Source: Planctomycetota bacterium (GTDB lineage: Bacteria; Planctomycetota; PLA2; JAEUHO01). Taken from it: a stretch of 39,968 nucleotides of DNA. Both the position numbers and the translations under genes were made by a program. The notes beneath the pieces were generated by a model. It was not told the origin of the DNA. It saw nothing but the letters and a program-made list of their open reading frames with translations, and did no database searches. The stretch covers positions 1-39,968 of the forward strand of contig JASJAY010000005.1 of assembly GCA_030066775.1 (NCBI GenBank), written 5' to 3'. Shown here piece after piece: positions 7,893-15,911 of this stretch (position 1 is the stretch's first letter; each line of letters opens with the position of its first letter).

Positions 7893-9736
7893 TCGCGCCA
7901 GAGATAGATGATGAGGTAGAGGAAGAAGACGAGGCTCATGTAGAGCACGGTGGTGCCGATGGGCCACGTGCTGCTGGCGCGGGTGTCGCGGTAGCGGGCT
8001 TGGTCCGTCTCGAGCCGGGCGCGGGCGTAGTCCATCTGGTGCGGCTGGCCGAAGAGGCCGGCCCAGGCAAGCAACACGCGGTCGTAGCCGAGCTTCATGG
8101 CGCCCGAGGGGTTCTTGCTGAAGTAGATCAACGCGTTCGGCACGCGCTCGTGGAAGAAGGTGCCGATCCAGCCGAACGCGGTCATCAGCGGCCCGCTGAC
8201 GAACCGCACGAACAACGGGGCGCCCTTCCGGTACCACACGTCCGCGTCCAGGTTCACCGCGCGGAGCTCGGGCGGGTAGACCCCCGTCCGCATCAGCGCG
8301 CAGAAGGCGAGCGCCGCCAACACGAGCAGCTGGAGCTGCTGGATCACGTGGGCAGCCGTGTACGGCATGGCGTAGTCGGGAATGGCGTACGGCAGGTGCC
8401 GGTAGAGCAGGTCGGGGAAGATGCCGATGCCGATGCACGCCGCCGAGGCGAGCCCCATGGCCAGCAGCATGTTGCGGGGCGCCTCCTTGGGCCTGAGGCC
8501 CGAGTCCCGCGCGAAGAACATGAAGAAGGGGATCTTGATGCCGGTGAAGACGAACACGCCCGCGGCGGCGCACAAGAGCAGCACCCAGATCGTGGCGTAC
8601 CCGGCCTTCGCCACGGCGACCATGATCAGCGCCTTGGCGACGAAGCCGCAGAACAGCGGTCCCGAGATGGACGCTCCGCCCACCAGACAGAAGCCGGTCG
8701 TCCATGGCATCGTGCGATGCAGGCCGCCCAGCTCGGTGCAGAGGCCGCGTCCGGTACGGAAGAGCACGGCGCCCGTGGTCATGAACAGCAGCGACTTGTA
8801 GAGGATGTGGCAGAAGGCGAGTGCCGCAACCGCGCTGATCGCCAAGTCGGTGCCGATGCCGACGCCCACGACCATGAAGCCGAGCTTGTTGATCATGGCG
8901 TACGTGAGCACGCGGCGAACGTCGTTCTCGATGGCGGTGTAGATGAGCGGGAACACGGCCATCGCCGTGCCGATGTAGATCAGCTCCTCGGCGCCGGGGA
9001 ACGCACGCGCCAGGGCGTACACGGCGGTCTTCGTGGTGAAGGCGCTGAGGAAGACGGTGCCGGTCGGGGTCGCCTCCGGATAGGAGTCGGTGATCCAGCC
9101 GTGCACCAGGGGCCAGCCGCACTTGATGCCGAGACCCAGCAGGATGAGCACGGTCCCCGCGCCGCTCCACGCGAGGTCGAAGATCGAGCCGCCCCCCGCG
9201 GGCGTCATGCGGTCGAACGCGATCGACCCCGTCTGGTGCACGTGCAGCACGATGCCGATCAGGAGCAGCAGGCCGGAGACGAGCTGCACCATCAGGGCAC
9301 GCATCGCGGCGCCCGTGGACTTGGCCCTCCGGCGTGCCAGCACGAGGAACGTGGAGGAGACCGCCATGACCTCCCACCAGCACCAGAAGGAGATCAGGTC
9401 CCCCGCCAGCACCGCGCCCAGGGCGCTGGCGCCATAGACGAGGGCCGCCACGTGTTGTGCCGCGCTGCGGACGTGCAGGGCGTAGAGCAACCCCACGAAC
9501 AGGGCGATGTGGAAGACGTAGGCCCAGACCAGGCTCAGCTGGTCGACGCGCATCAGCGTCAGCTCGCGCCCGAACGCAGCGAACTGGACCGAGCTCCCCT
9601 TGTCGAAGCCCAGCAGCAGGACGAAGGACGCCACGGGCAGCGCCAGCAAGGCGACGCTGCGCGCACGACCGCGCAGGAAGGGCACGACCAGCGCGCCCAG
9701 GATCAGCAGCACATGCGGAGGGAGGCTACTCGTCAT
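7889..9736 (-). CDS. Third antiporter-like subunit (MrpD/NuoL/M family, extended C-terminus)
   Basis: A 615-residue polytopic protein of the proton-conducting NuoL/NuoM/NuoN/MrpA/MrpD family. The family's core ion-path residues are present: Glu122 in ISFWCWWEVMAVSS (TM5), Lys205 in LGLGIKCGWPLVHGW (TM7), Lys236 in SAFTTKTAVYAL, and a later Lys in CHILYKSLLFMTTG (TM8 region). It is about 110 residues longer than typical MrpD. The extra C-terminal part has an amphipathic, charged segment (YPPELRAVNLDADVWYRKG) and a final hydrophobic helix. It is the last gene of the operon and overlaps the preceding small gene by 11 bases, with a GGAGG inside that overlap. It should form one proton or cation channel of the complex. 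Subunit family is sure; the exact subunit identity is not. Confidence 0.85.
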   Translation of the reverse strand: MTSSLPPHVLLILGALVVPFLRGRARSVALLALPVASFVLLLGFDKGSSVQFAAFGRELTLMRVDQLSLVWAYVFHIALFVGLLYALHVRSAAQHVAALVYGASALGAVLAGDLISFWCWWEVMAVSSTFLVLARRRAKSTGAAMRALMVQLVSGLLLLIGIVLHVHQTGSIAFDRMTPAGGGSIFDLAWSGAGTVLILLGLGIKCGWPLVHGWITDSYPEATPTGTVFLSAFTTKTAVYALARAFPGAEELIYIGTAMAVFPLIYTAIENDVRRVLTYAMINKLGFMVVGVGIGTDLAISAVAALAFCHILYKSLLFMTTGAVLFRTGRGLCTELGGLHRTMPWTTGFCLVGGASISGPLFCGFVAKALIMVAVAKAGYATIWVLLLCAAAGVFVFTGIKIPFFMFFARDSGLRPKEAPRNMLLAMGLASAACIGIGIFPDLLYRHLPYAIPDYAMPYTAAHVIQQLQLLVLAALAFCALMRTGVYPPELRAVNLDADVWYRKGAPLFVRFVSGPLMTAFGWIGTFFHERVPNALIYFSKNPSGAMKLGYDRVLLAWAGLFGQPHQMDYARARLETDQARYRDTRASSTWPIGTTVLYMSLVFFLYLIIYLWRD

Positions 9737-10046
9737 AGTAGTCCTCCGGTCGCATGAGCAGCGGGCGGAGCAGCTTGGCGAGCAGCACGAGGGTCACGCA
9801 GGCGACGAAGCCGTACAACCCGTAGAAGCCGAAGACGTCCTCGACCCTGAAGTAGCTGTGCTTGGCGTACGCGAAGTCGAGCAGCACGAGCACTGCGGAC
9901 AGGACGCAGACCGCAAGCACGATGCGCTTCGCGTTGCGCGTGAACCACGTGCTGTGATCGCCGTCGCCGCGTACGGGCACGAACGTGCCGGGATCCTCGG
10001 GATTCGGCACCGGCTGGGTCGGAATCGGGGAATGGTGGTCCTTCAC
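9726..10046 (-). CDS. Small two-helix membrane protein of the Mrp-like operon
   Basis: A 106-residue protein with a GTG start. The start is fixed by a GTGA overlap with the upstream stop and a GGGGAGG about 6 bases before it. The N-terminal 35 residues are Pro-rich and soluble (HHSPIPTQPVPNPEDPG). Two hydrophobic helices follow at about residues 41-60 and 74-92, joined by KHSYFRVEDVFGFYGLYG. The C-terminus is acidic (MRPEDYYDE). It matches none of the seven Mrp subunits, yet it lies between two antiporter-like subunit genes with overlapping ends on both sides, so it is very likely an accessory subunit of the complex. I recall similar small proteins beside such operons in other bacteria but know no named function. 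Confidence 0.75.
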   Translation of the reverse strand: MKDHHSPIPTQPVPNPEDPGTFVPVRGDGDHSTWFTRNAKRIVLAVCVLSAVLVLLDFAYAKHSYFRVEDVFGFYGLYGFVACVTLVLLAKLLRPLLMRPEDYYDE

Positions 10047-11575
10047 GGCCCCTCCCCTGGCTGACCCGCCACGGCCGTGGCGAGATCCACGAACACGTCC
10101 GGGAAGAAGAAGAGCACGACCGTCAGGACGCCGGTGACGGACAACGCCACGACGCAGGGCCACGGCGCCTCCGCCACCGAGACGGGATCGTCCGGGGAAG
10201 GCGTGTAGGGCCGGAAGAAGGCGCGCCAGACGATCGGCAGGAAGTAGGCGGCATTGAGCAGCGCGCTGATCACGATCACGACGAGCACGGTGGTGTAGGC
10301 GCCGTCGACGGCGCTGCCCACGAGGTACCACTTGCTCACGGCGCCCGCCGTGAGGGGCAGCCCGATCATGCTGAAGGCCCCGATGGTGAAGGCCCCCATC
10401 GTGATGGGCATGCGGCGGCCGATGCCGTCCAGCTCGCTGACCTTCGTCTTGTGGTGCGCCACGTAGATCGCGCCGGCGGCGAAGAAGAGCGTGATCTTGC
10501 TGAACGCGTGCATGGCGATGTGGACGAGGCCGCCGATCCCGGCGTCGTAGGTCCAGCCGCCGTCGAGGGCGAACGGGACGAGCAGCCCGACGCCCAGGAG
10601 GACGTAAGAGAGCTGGCTGATCGTCGAGTAGGCCAAGCGACGCTTCAGGTTGTCCTGCACGAGCGCGACCAGCGAACCGACCACGATCGTGAAGCACGCG
10701 AAGCCGACGAGCACCGTATCGGCGCCGATGTCTCCGATCAGGTCCGTGCCGAAGACGGAGAACACGACCCGGCTCACGCCGAACACGCCCATCTTCACGA
10801 CGGCCACGGCGTGCAGCAGGGCGCTCACCGGCGTCGGCGCGACCATCGCCGCCGGCAGCCAGCTGTGGAAGGGCATCACGCCGCACTTGGCCATGCCGAA
10901 GAGGAAGAGCACGAACGTGAACAGCAGCAGCCCGGCATCGGCGTCGCTGCCGGCGAGCAGGGCGCCGTCCGTCCAGTCGAGGTTGCCGCCCGTCAGGAAC
11001 CAGGCGAGGAAGAGCGCCGGCAGCTGGAAGCCGATGGACGTGCCGAGCAGGTAGATCACGTAGCGCTTCGCGCCCGCCTTGGCCGTGTCCGTCTCGGCAT
11101 GGATCACGAGCGGGTACGTGCAGATCGTGAGCAGCTCGTAGCAGGCGAAGAGGGTGATCAGGTTGGCGGCGAAGGCGCCGCCCATCACGGCGGCGATCGA
11201 GATCGCGAAGCAGGAGAAGAAGCGCGTCTGCTTGTGCTCGTCGTGCGAGCGCATGTACCCGATCGAGTACAGCGTGTTCACGATCCAGAGGCTCGAGGCC
11301 ACGAGGGCGAAGATCAGCCCCAGGCTGTCGACGCGGAACGCGATCGAGATCCCGGCCGCGATCTCCCCGAGCGTGTACGCGATCTCCTCGCCGGCGCTGT
11401 GCCGGCGCCACATCCAGAGCACCAGGCCGAAGTTGACGATCGCCGCGACGAGGCTGACGCCCTCGCGCGTGTTGGGCGAGCGCCGCGCCAGCACGATGCC
11501 GATCACCGCGAGCAGGCACACCCCGATGCTGAACATCGGCGTGGCGTCGCGGAGGATGTCGGCCAGCGCGGGCAT
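10043..11575 (-). CDS. Second antiporter-like subunit (NuoL/M, MrpA-N/MrpD family)
   Basis: A 510-residue polytopic protein of the complex I antiporter-like family. Core residues are in place: Glu147 in ITLFACYELLTICTYP, Lys230 in LFGMAKCGVMPFHSWLP, Lys261 in LLHAVAVVKMGVFG, and a Lys in MHAFSKITLFFAAG. HSWLPAAMVAPTPVSALLHA is the classic discontinuous-helix signature. It could replace the N-terminal NuoL-like half of MrpA, which is otherwise missing here, but its length (510) is that of MrpD or NuoM rather than full MrpA (about 750-800). The ATG directly follows the stop of the preceding mrpD (TAG-ATG). Translocates H+ or exchanges H+ for a monovalent cation as part of the complex. Confidence 0.88.
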   Translation of the reverse strand: MPALADILRDATPMFSIGVCLLAVIGIVLARRSPNTREGVSLVAAIVNFGLVLWMWRRHSAGEEIAYTLGEIAAGISIAFRVDSLGLIFALVASSLWIVNTLYSIGYMRSHDEHKQTRFFSCFAISIAAVMGGAFAANLITLFACYELLTICTYPLVIHAETDTAKAGAKRYVIYLLGTSIGFQLPALFLAWFLTGGNLDWTDGALLAGSDADAGLLLFTFVLFLFGMAKCGVMPFHSWLPAAMVAPTPVSALLHAVAVVKMGVFGVSRVVFSVFGTDLIGDIGADTVLVGFACFTIVVGSLVALVQDNLKRRLAYSTISQLSYVLLGVGLLVPFALDGGWTYDAGIGGLVHIAMHAFSKITLFFAAGAIYVAHHKTKVSELDGIGRRMPITMGAFTIGAFSMIGLPLTAGAVSKWYLVGSAVDGAYTTVLVVIVISALLNAAYFLPIVWRAFFRPYTPSPDDPVSVAEAPWPCVVALSVTGVLTVVLFFFPDVFVDLATAVAGQPGEGP

Positions 11576-13081
11576 CTACTTCATGAACCCTTCCGCCGCG
11601 GCCCGGGCGATGTCGAGGTGGATCGGCTGGAAGAACAGATAGAGGCACGCGGCACCGAGAACGAGCGCAGGCAGTCGCATGGACCACGGCACCTCGCCGT
11701 CGACCTTGACCTCCGCGTCCTTCGGCGCGAACCAGACCAGGCTCAGGAGGCGCCAGACGTAGACGGCCGTCAGCAGCGAGCTGACGAGCAGTACGACGAT
11801 CGCCGCGGGTCGGCCGACCTCGAGCGCGCCGGTGCAGAGATAGAACTTGCTCCAGAAGCCGGCCGTGAGCGGCACGCCGATCATCGACAGCCCGGCGACG
11901 GTCATGACCGCTGAGGTCCATGGAGCGTGCCGTCCCATGCCGGCGAGGTCGGCCACGCGCGCGGCGCCCGTCTTGTAGACGAGCGCGCCCGCGACGCAGA
12001 AGAGGGCGCCCTTCGCGACGGCGTGGTTCCAGAAGTGCATCAGCCCGCCGGTGGCGCCGTCGAGGTGGGTCTGATCGGCGCTCCAGAGCACGACGCCGAG
12101 CATGATGTAGCCGATCTGGCCCACGCTCGAGTAGGCCAGGAGACGCTTCAGGTCCTTCTGGCGGATGGCGAGCAGCGGACCGACGACGATCGCAGCCACG
12201 CACATGAGGAGGATCGCCTCCTTGATCTGCGGCAGCTCGTCGAGCAGGAAGCGCGGTCCGAAGACGGTGAACAGGATCCGATAGAACCCGTAGGCCGAGA
12301 CCTTGGTGGCCGTGGCGGCAATGAAGATCGTGGCGCCGGAGGGAGCCTGGGTGTACGCGTTCGGCTGCCACGCATGGAGCGGGAACAGCGCCATCTTGAT
12401 GGCAAAGCCGACCGTGAAAAACGCGAACGACGTCCGCACCACGCTGCTCGAGTAGAGCGCCGGATCGTTCGCCATCCGCTCCGCGATGTCGAGCATCGCG
12501 AGGGATCCGGTCGCCATGTACAGGTGGCCGATGCCGAGCAGGATGAACGTGGCGCCGAGGCTCCCGAGGATCAGATAGGCGAAGCCGGCGTAGAGCGCCT
12601 GCTTGCGCTTGCCCATCGCGATCAGCACATACGAGGTGATCGAGGCGATCTCGAGGAACACGTAGAGGTTGAAGACATCGCCCGTGATGGTGATGCCCAT
12701 CAGGCCCGCGGCGAAGAGCAGGAACACCGTGTAGTAGGAGCGCCGCGCGCGCGCGAGGACCTCGCGCTTGACGCTCTGATGCATCCACAGCGCCGCGAGC
12801 GTGCCGGCCACGGCGATCATGACGAGCACCATGCCGTTCAGCTCGTCGACGACGTACTCGATGCCCGCGGGAATCGGCCAGTCGCCCATCGAGTACCGCG
12901 CGGGCACGCCGGTTCGGAGCACCTCGACCAGGAGCTGGATCGCGCCGAACGCGGAGAACGCGAGCGATGCCGAGACGAGCCCCCACCCCGTGCCGCGCCA
13001 CGCGCGCGTGAGCAGGGGGATGAGGAGCGCCGTGATCAACGGCACCACCACCACCAGGACGGGCAGGTGCTCGCCGATCAT
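11576..13081 (-). CDS. mrpD: Cation/proton antiporter subunit D
   Basis: A 501-residue membrane protein, the closest of the three large subunits to classical MrpD. Key residues: Glu144 in VFNLYVFLEIASITSYV, Lys229 in FAIKMALFPLHAWQPNAY, Lys260 in IAATATKVSAYGFYRI, and a Lys in FWNHAVAKGALF. The real start is the ATG at 13081, which overlaps the mrpC stop as ATGA; longer in-frame sequence upstream is Arg-rich and not membrane-like. The Glu-to-Lys and Lys-to-Lys spacings (85 and 31 residues) match those of the next two antiporter-like subunits (83 and 31), which supports a shared channel architecture. It acts in the cytoplasmic membrane within the multisubunit Na+/H+ (or K+/H+) antiporter. Confidence 0.9.
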   Translation of the reverse strand: MIGEHLPVLVVVVPLITALLIPLLTRAWRGTGWGLVSASLAFSAFGAIQLLVEVLRTGVPARYSMGDWPIPAGIEYVVDELNGMVLVMIAVAGTLAALWMHQSVKREVLARARRSYYTVFLLFAAGLMGITITGDVFNLYVFLEIASITSYVLIAMGKRKQALYAGFAYLILGSLGATFILLGIGHLYMATGSLAMLDIAERMANDPALYSSSVVRTSFAFFTVGFAIKMALFPLHAWQPNAYTQAPSGATIFIAATATKVSAYGFYRILFTVFGPRFLLDELPQIKEAILLMCVAAIVVGPLLAIRQKDLKRLLAYSSVGQIGYIMLGVVLWSADQTHLDGATGGLMHFWNHAVAKGALFCVAGALVYKTGAARVADLAGMGRHAPWTSAVMTVAGLSMIGVPLTAGFWSKFYLCTGALEVGRPAAIVVLLVSSLLTAVYVWRLLSLVWFAPKDAEVKVDGEVPWSMRLPALVLGAACLYLFFQPIHLDIARAAAEGFMK

Positions 13082-13482
13082 GCGGGCGCATCCCCTTCCT
13101 GCTCGGCGGTCTCCCGCTCGTCGATGTCGAGGACCTCGATCTCCTCGACGGTGCCGTACGTCTCCTTGATGCGCACGATCAGTGCGAGCGCCACGGCGGT
13201 CACGCTGACGCCGACGACGATCGCCGTGAGCATGAGCACGTGCGGAATGGGGTTCTCGTAGACCGCGTCGTCGTGCCACTTCACGGGCACGGTGGCACCG
13301 TCGATGTGCCCGATGGACAGATAGAAGAGGAACACGGCCGTCTGGAGGATGTTGAGGCCGATCACCTTCTTGACGAGGTTGCCCTTCGCGAGGACCGCGT
13401 AGAGCCCGATCATCATCAACACGATGTAGACCAGGTAGTGCCAGTGCGACGGCAGCCAGTCGAGGAGCGAGGCGCAGGTCAT
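13078..13482 (-). CDS. mrpC: Cation/proton antiporter subunit C (NuoK-like)
   Basis: A 134-residue, three-helix protein homologous to MrpC/NuoK. The pattern is clear: YIVLMMIGLYAVLAKGNLVKKVIGLNILQTAVFLFYLS, then PIPHVLMLTAIVVGVSVTAVALAL. The IGLNILQTAVFLF and PHVLMLTAIVVG stretches are the family's signature. The C-terminal 30 residues are acidic (EEIEVLDIDERETAEQEG). The start at 13482 overlaps the mrpB stop (ATGA), and its own stop overlaps the mrpD start in the same way, indicating tight translational coupling. It forms part of the lateral ion path next to the D-type subunits. Confidence 0.93.
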   Translation of the reverse strand: MTCASLLDWLPSHWHYLVYIVLMMIGLYAVLAKGNLVKKVIGLNILQTAVFLFYLSIGHIDGATVPVKWHDDAVYENPIPHVLMLTAIVVGVSVTAVALALIVRIKETYGTVEEIEVLDIDERETAEQEGDAPA

Positions 13483-13943
13483 GCGTCGTTCCCCTTCGAC
13501 TCGCGCGGCGGCCGCGACATCTCGAAGAAGAGGATCGCCATCGACGCCGCGACGGTGATCATGACGCCGGCCTCGATGCCGATGAGGCCGATGTGCTGGG
13601 CGGCGAGCCGCGCGGCCTCGGGGTCCTCGGCGCCCGCCTTGGCGAAGGCGCCGTACTCGAGGAAGGCGCCGCCGGCGAGCATCGTGAGCACGCCGATGCC
13701 GGCGAAGATCAAGGCGCCGGTGGGCGCCAGGATGTCCGCGACCTTCTCGTTCACCTGCTGCCGACCGAAGGGCCATCCGTGCGCGAGCGCCAGGAGCACG
13801 AACGAGGCGGAGAAGATCACGCCGCCCTGGAAGCCGCCGCCGGGTCCATCCTCACCGTGCCCCAGCACGTAGAGGGCGTAGAGCTGGATGAACGGCGCGG
13901 CACGCAGCGCGAGGTACCGGACGACGACACTCTCAGTCCGCAT
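13479..13943 (-). CDS. mrpB: Cation/proton antiporter subunit B (MnhB domain)
   Basis: A 154-residue membrane protein with the MnhB domain: APFIQLYALYVLGHGEDGPGGGFQGGVIFSASFVLLALA. The GHGEDGPGGGFQGG loop is the hallmark of MrpB. Helices follow at about 75-95 and 118-140 (HIGLIGIEAGVMITVAASMAILF). The family assembles with MrpA to form part of the antiporter's membrane arm. The gene starts with ATG inside the last 11 bases of the preceding MbhD/E-like gene, and its stop overlaps mrpC by 4 bases. Confidence 0.93.
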   Translation of the reverse strand: MRTESVVVRYLALRAAPFIQLYALYVLGHGEDGPGGGFQGGVIFSASFVLLALAHGWPFGRQQVNEKVADILAPTGALIFAGIGVLTMLAGGAFLEYGAFAKAGAEDPEAARLAAQHIGLIGIEAGVMITVAASMAILFFEMSRPPRESKGNDA

Positions 13944-14571
13944 CGGTGCCCCCTTCGTCCTCGCGGCGCATCGGCGCCTGGCGCAGGAGCAGGAGCACGC
14001 ACAGCGCGGCCGTGAAGATCACGACCGTCTCGCCCATCGTGTCGTAGCCGCGGTAGTCGCCCAGCACGGTGGTGACGATGTTCTTGCTCGCGTCCGGATG
14101 CATCGCGTCGCGGATGTAGCGCTGGGCGACGTCCGGGTTGCTGTTCGCCGGTGCGTCGGGGTCCCCGACCTGCGGCATGTCCTGCGCCCCGTAGAGCAGG
14201 GCCATCGCGACGAGCAGACAGAGAACCACGGCGCCGACCTTGATGAGCCGCGGCCGGCGGGTGTCCGGCTGCTGGAGCTGCTCGCGGCGCTGCTGCATGG
14301 AGAAGAGCGTCGGCTTGAGCACGGGCCCCTGGGCGGTGGCCTCGCGACGCCCGATGCGATTGATCGCGGCGAGCATGAGCACCGTCGAGATGCCCGCGCC
14401 CACGGCCGCCTCAGTGAAACCGACGTCGAGCGCGTCCATCACGCACCAGAGCAACGCGATCACGAGGCTGTACGCCCCGAGGATCGAGGTGGCGACGAGC
14501 AGATCGCGCGAGCGGACCGCGGCGATGGCGAGGCCCACGAGGATCAAGAGGAGCAGGCTCTCCATCACCAT
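13933..14571 (-). CDS. MbhD/MbhE-like subunit (detached C-terminal module of MrpA)
   Basis: A 212-residue membrane protein equivalent to the C-terminal part of MrpA, or to MbhD plus MbhE of energy-converting hydrogenases. Residues about 5-70 form a DUF4040/MbhD-like three-helix block (DVGFTEAAVGAGISTVLMLAAI is diagnostic). After a basic linker, residues about 110-200 form the MbhE-like block, with the typical NIVTTVLGDYRGYDTMGETVVIF. In standard Mrp operons this is fused to a NuoL-like domain in MrpA; here it is a separate gene. The ATG at 14571 overlaps the mrpG stop by one base (TGATG), with GGAGG 10 bases upstream, so the first of two nearby ATGs is preferred. Confidence 0.87.
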   Translation of the reverse strand: MVMESLLLLILVGLAIAAVRSRDLLVATSILGAYSLVIALLWCVMDALDVGFTEAAVGAGISTVLMLAAINRIGRREATAQGPVLKPTLFSMQQRREQLQQPDTRRPRLIKVGAVVLCLLVAMALLYGAQDMPQVGDPDAPANSNPDVAQRYIRDAMHPDASKNIVTTVLGDYRGYDTMGETVVIFTAALCVLLLLRQAPMRREDEGGTDAD

Positions 14572-15026
14572 CAGGCGTCGTCCTCCACCTTGCCGTCGAG
14601 GTCCACGTCGATGCCCGTCGTGCTCGCCTCCAGCGCCGCTTTGTCCTCGCCCGCGAGCAGCGGCATGAACGCATCGCGGCGATCCACCTCGCTCATCTGG
14701 CCCTCGAACTGCGGGGTGGCGCTGTCAGCAGGCGTCCACGGCTTGAGGCCGGCGAGCCACGCAGCGCGCGCCAGGGCATGCGTCGACGTGCTGTTCAAGA
14801 TGAAGATGAAGAAGGCGATCAGCACGAGCTTCAGGCCGTCGTTCGAGACCCCCGTGATGACGATCAGGCCGAGCAGCACGAGCGCCTGTCCGAGCGTGTC
14901 CCCCTTCCCCGCCGCGTGCAGGCGGGTGTAGAAGTCGGGGAAGCGAACGACGCCCACGGCCCCCATGAACATGACGAAGCCGCCGAGGGCGATGAAGACG
15001 GTGCCGACGATCTCGAGCGCGCTCAC
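14571..15026 (-). CDS. mrpG: Cation/proton antiporter subunit G
   Basis: A 151-residue membrane protein of the MrpG/MnhG/PhaG family: three helices in the first 85 residues, with the signature VGVVRFPDFYTRLHAAGKGDTLG between helices 1 and 2. It uses a GTG start that overlaps the mrpF stop (GTGA). The C-terminal 60 residues form a soluble acidic tail (FEGQMSEVDRRDAF, then DVDLDGKVEDDA), longer than in typical MrpG proteins of about 110-120 residues. It contributes to the small-subunit part of the antiporter; the tail could contact a cytoplasmic partner, which is inference. Confidence 0.92.
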   Translation of the reverse strand: MSALEIVGTVFIALGGFVMFMGAVGVVRFPDFYTRLHAAGKGDTLGQALVLLGLIVITGVSNDGLKLVLIAFFIFILNSTSTHALARAAWLAGLKPWTPADSATPQFEGQMSEVDRRDAFMPLLAGEDKAALEASTTGIDVDLDGKVEDDA

Positions 15027-15322
15027 GAGGGTTCCTCCTCGGTGACGGCGCTCGCGCGTCCGCGGAAGCGCGCCTCGAAGTGACGCAAGACGGCGATCGT
15101 CGCGATGAAGTTGATCAGCGCGTAGGCCAGCGCGATGTCGAGGAAGAAGCCGGGGCGATCGGCCAGGAACCCGATCAGGGCGAGCAGCACGATCGTCTTC
15201 GTACCGATCACGTTCACGCCGAGCAGGCGGTCGAGCAGCGTGGGGCCCGAGATCACGCGCTTGAGGACGGCGAGCATGCCGACCAGGACGACGACGACGC
15301 TGACGACGTAGACGATGTCCAC
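15023..15322 (-). CDS. mrpF: Cation/proton antiporter subunit F
   Basis: A 99-residue three-helix protein of the MrpF/PhaF family. The segment RVISGPTLLDRLLGVNVIGTKTIVLLALIG is the conserved loop and second helix, followed by the last helix FFLDIALAYALINFIATIAVLRHF. It starts with GTG immediately after the mrpE stop and ends overlapping mrpG by 4 bases. Length is typical for the family (about 85-100). A membrane subunit essential for the assembled antiporter in characterised Mrp systems. Confidence 0.92.
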   Translation of the reverse strand: MDIVYVVSVVVVLVGMLAVLKRVISGPTLLDRLLGVNVIGTKTIVLLALIGFLADRPGFFLDIALAYALINFIATIAVLRHFEARFRGRASAVTEEEPS

Positions 15323-15799
15323 CTAGGCGTCTCCCTCGACGCCACGCACCTTGGCCTCCATCGCGCCTTCGATGATTCCCTGGGCCGCCTCGGGTGAGAT
15401 GGCGTGCACCACGTAGACGTTGTCGTCACCGACCTCGACGGTCACGGTGCCGGGGGTCAGGGTGATGCTGTTGGCGAGCAGCACGCGCCCGTAGTCGCTG
15501 TCGAGCTCGGCCTTGAACCGGATCATGCGCGGTTCGACCGGCCGGAATCCCGCGATCCTGAGCATCACGTCGATGTTGGCGACCGTGATCTGCCAGAAGA
15601 GCCAGGGCAGGTAGATCACGGTGCGGATCGCGCGCCCGACGCCCGTCCCTACGGGCCCCCCGCCCATCAGGTGCTTGTAGGACATGAACGTGACGAGGGT
15701 GACGCTGACCGCGCCGAAGGTCAGGTGGATCGCGTCGGTGTAGCCCGAGAGCCCGAACCAGAGGCCGGCCAGGACGAGCCAGGTCAACACGAAGCCCAT
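15323..15799 (-). CDS. mrpE: Cation/proton antiporter subunit E; first gene of the operon
   Basis: A 158-residue protein of the MrpE/MnhE family. Two N-terminal helices (FVLTWLVLAGLWFGLSG, then LTFGAVSVTLVTFMSY) are followed by a third (VIYLPWLFWQITVANIDVMLRI). The cytoplasmic domain then carries the family pattern LLANSITLTPGTVTVEVGDDNVYVVHAI. The ATG at 15799 was chosen because it starts the first helix and has AGGAGG 12 bases upstream; longer upstream sequence is Arg-rich. As the first gene of the ten-gene operon, its upstream region (15800-15911) must hold the operon promoter, which I cannot pinpoint. Confidence 0.93.
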   Translation of the reverse strand: MGFVLTWLVLAGLWFGLSGYTDAIHLTFGAVSVTLVTFMSYKHLMGGGPVGTGVGRAIRTVIYLPWLFWQITVANIDVMLRIAGFRPVEPRMIRFKAELDSDYGRVLLANSITLTPGTVTVEVGDDNVYVVHAISPEAAQGIIEGAMEAKVRGVEGDA

Positions 15800-15899
15800 C
15801 GGTGGCGCTACCCTCCTGCCCCCCTGGGCTCCCCTGTGCCCGTCGGGTGCGGAAAGGTACCTGACCGGCTTCGGGGGCACTAGCAGACGCCGACGAGGA

Positions 15900-15905
15900 T
15901 AGGAT
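15900..15905 (+). promoter_or_regulatory. Possible -10 element (TAGGAT), possible leaderless start
   Basis: TAGGAT ends 6 bases before the ATG at 15912. If it is a -10 box, the transcript would begin at or next to the start codon. No clear -35 is visible. It recurs as TAGGAT at 25415. Confidence 0.3.
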
Positions 15906-15911
15906 CTGCGG

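Noticed and set aside
10047..13091. Long minus-strand frame upstream of the 106-residue gene
   Set aside because: It is out of frame with two clear antiporter subunit genes and its translation is Arg-rich. Only the part from the GTG at 10046 is real.
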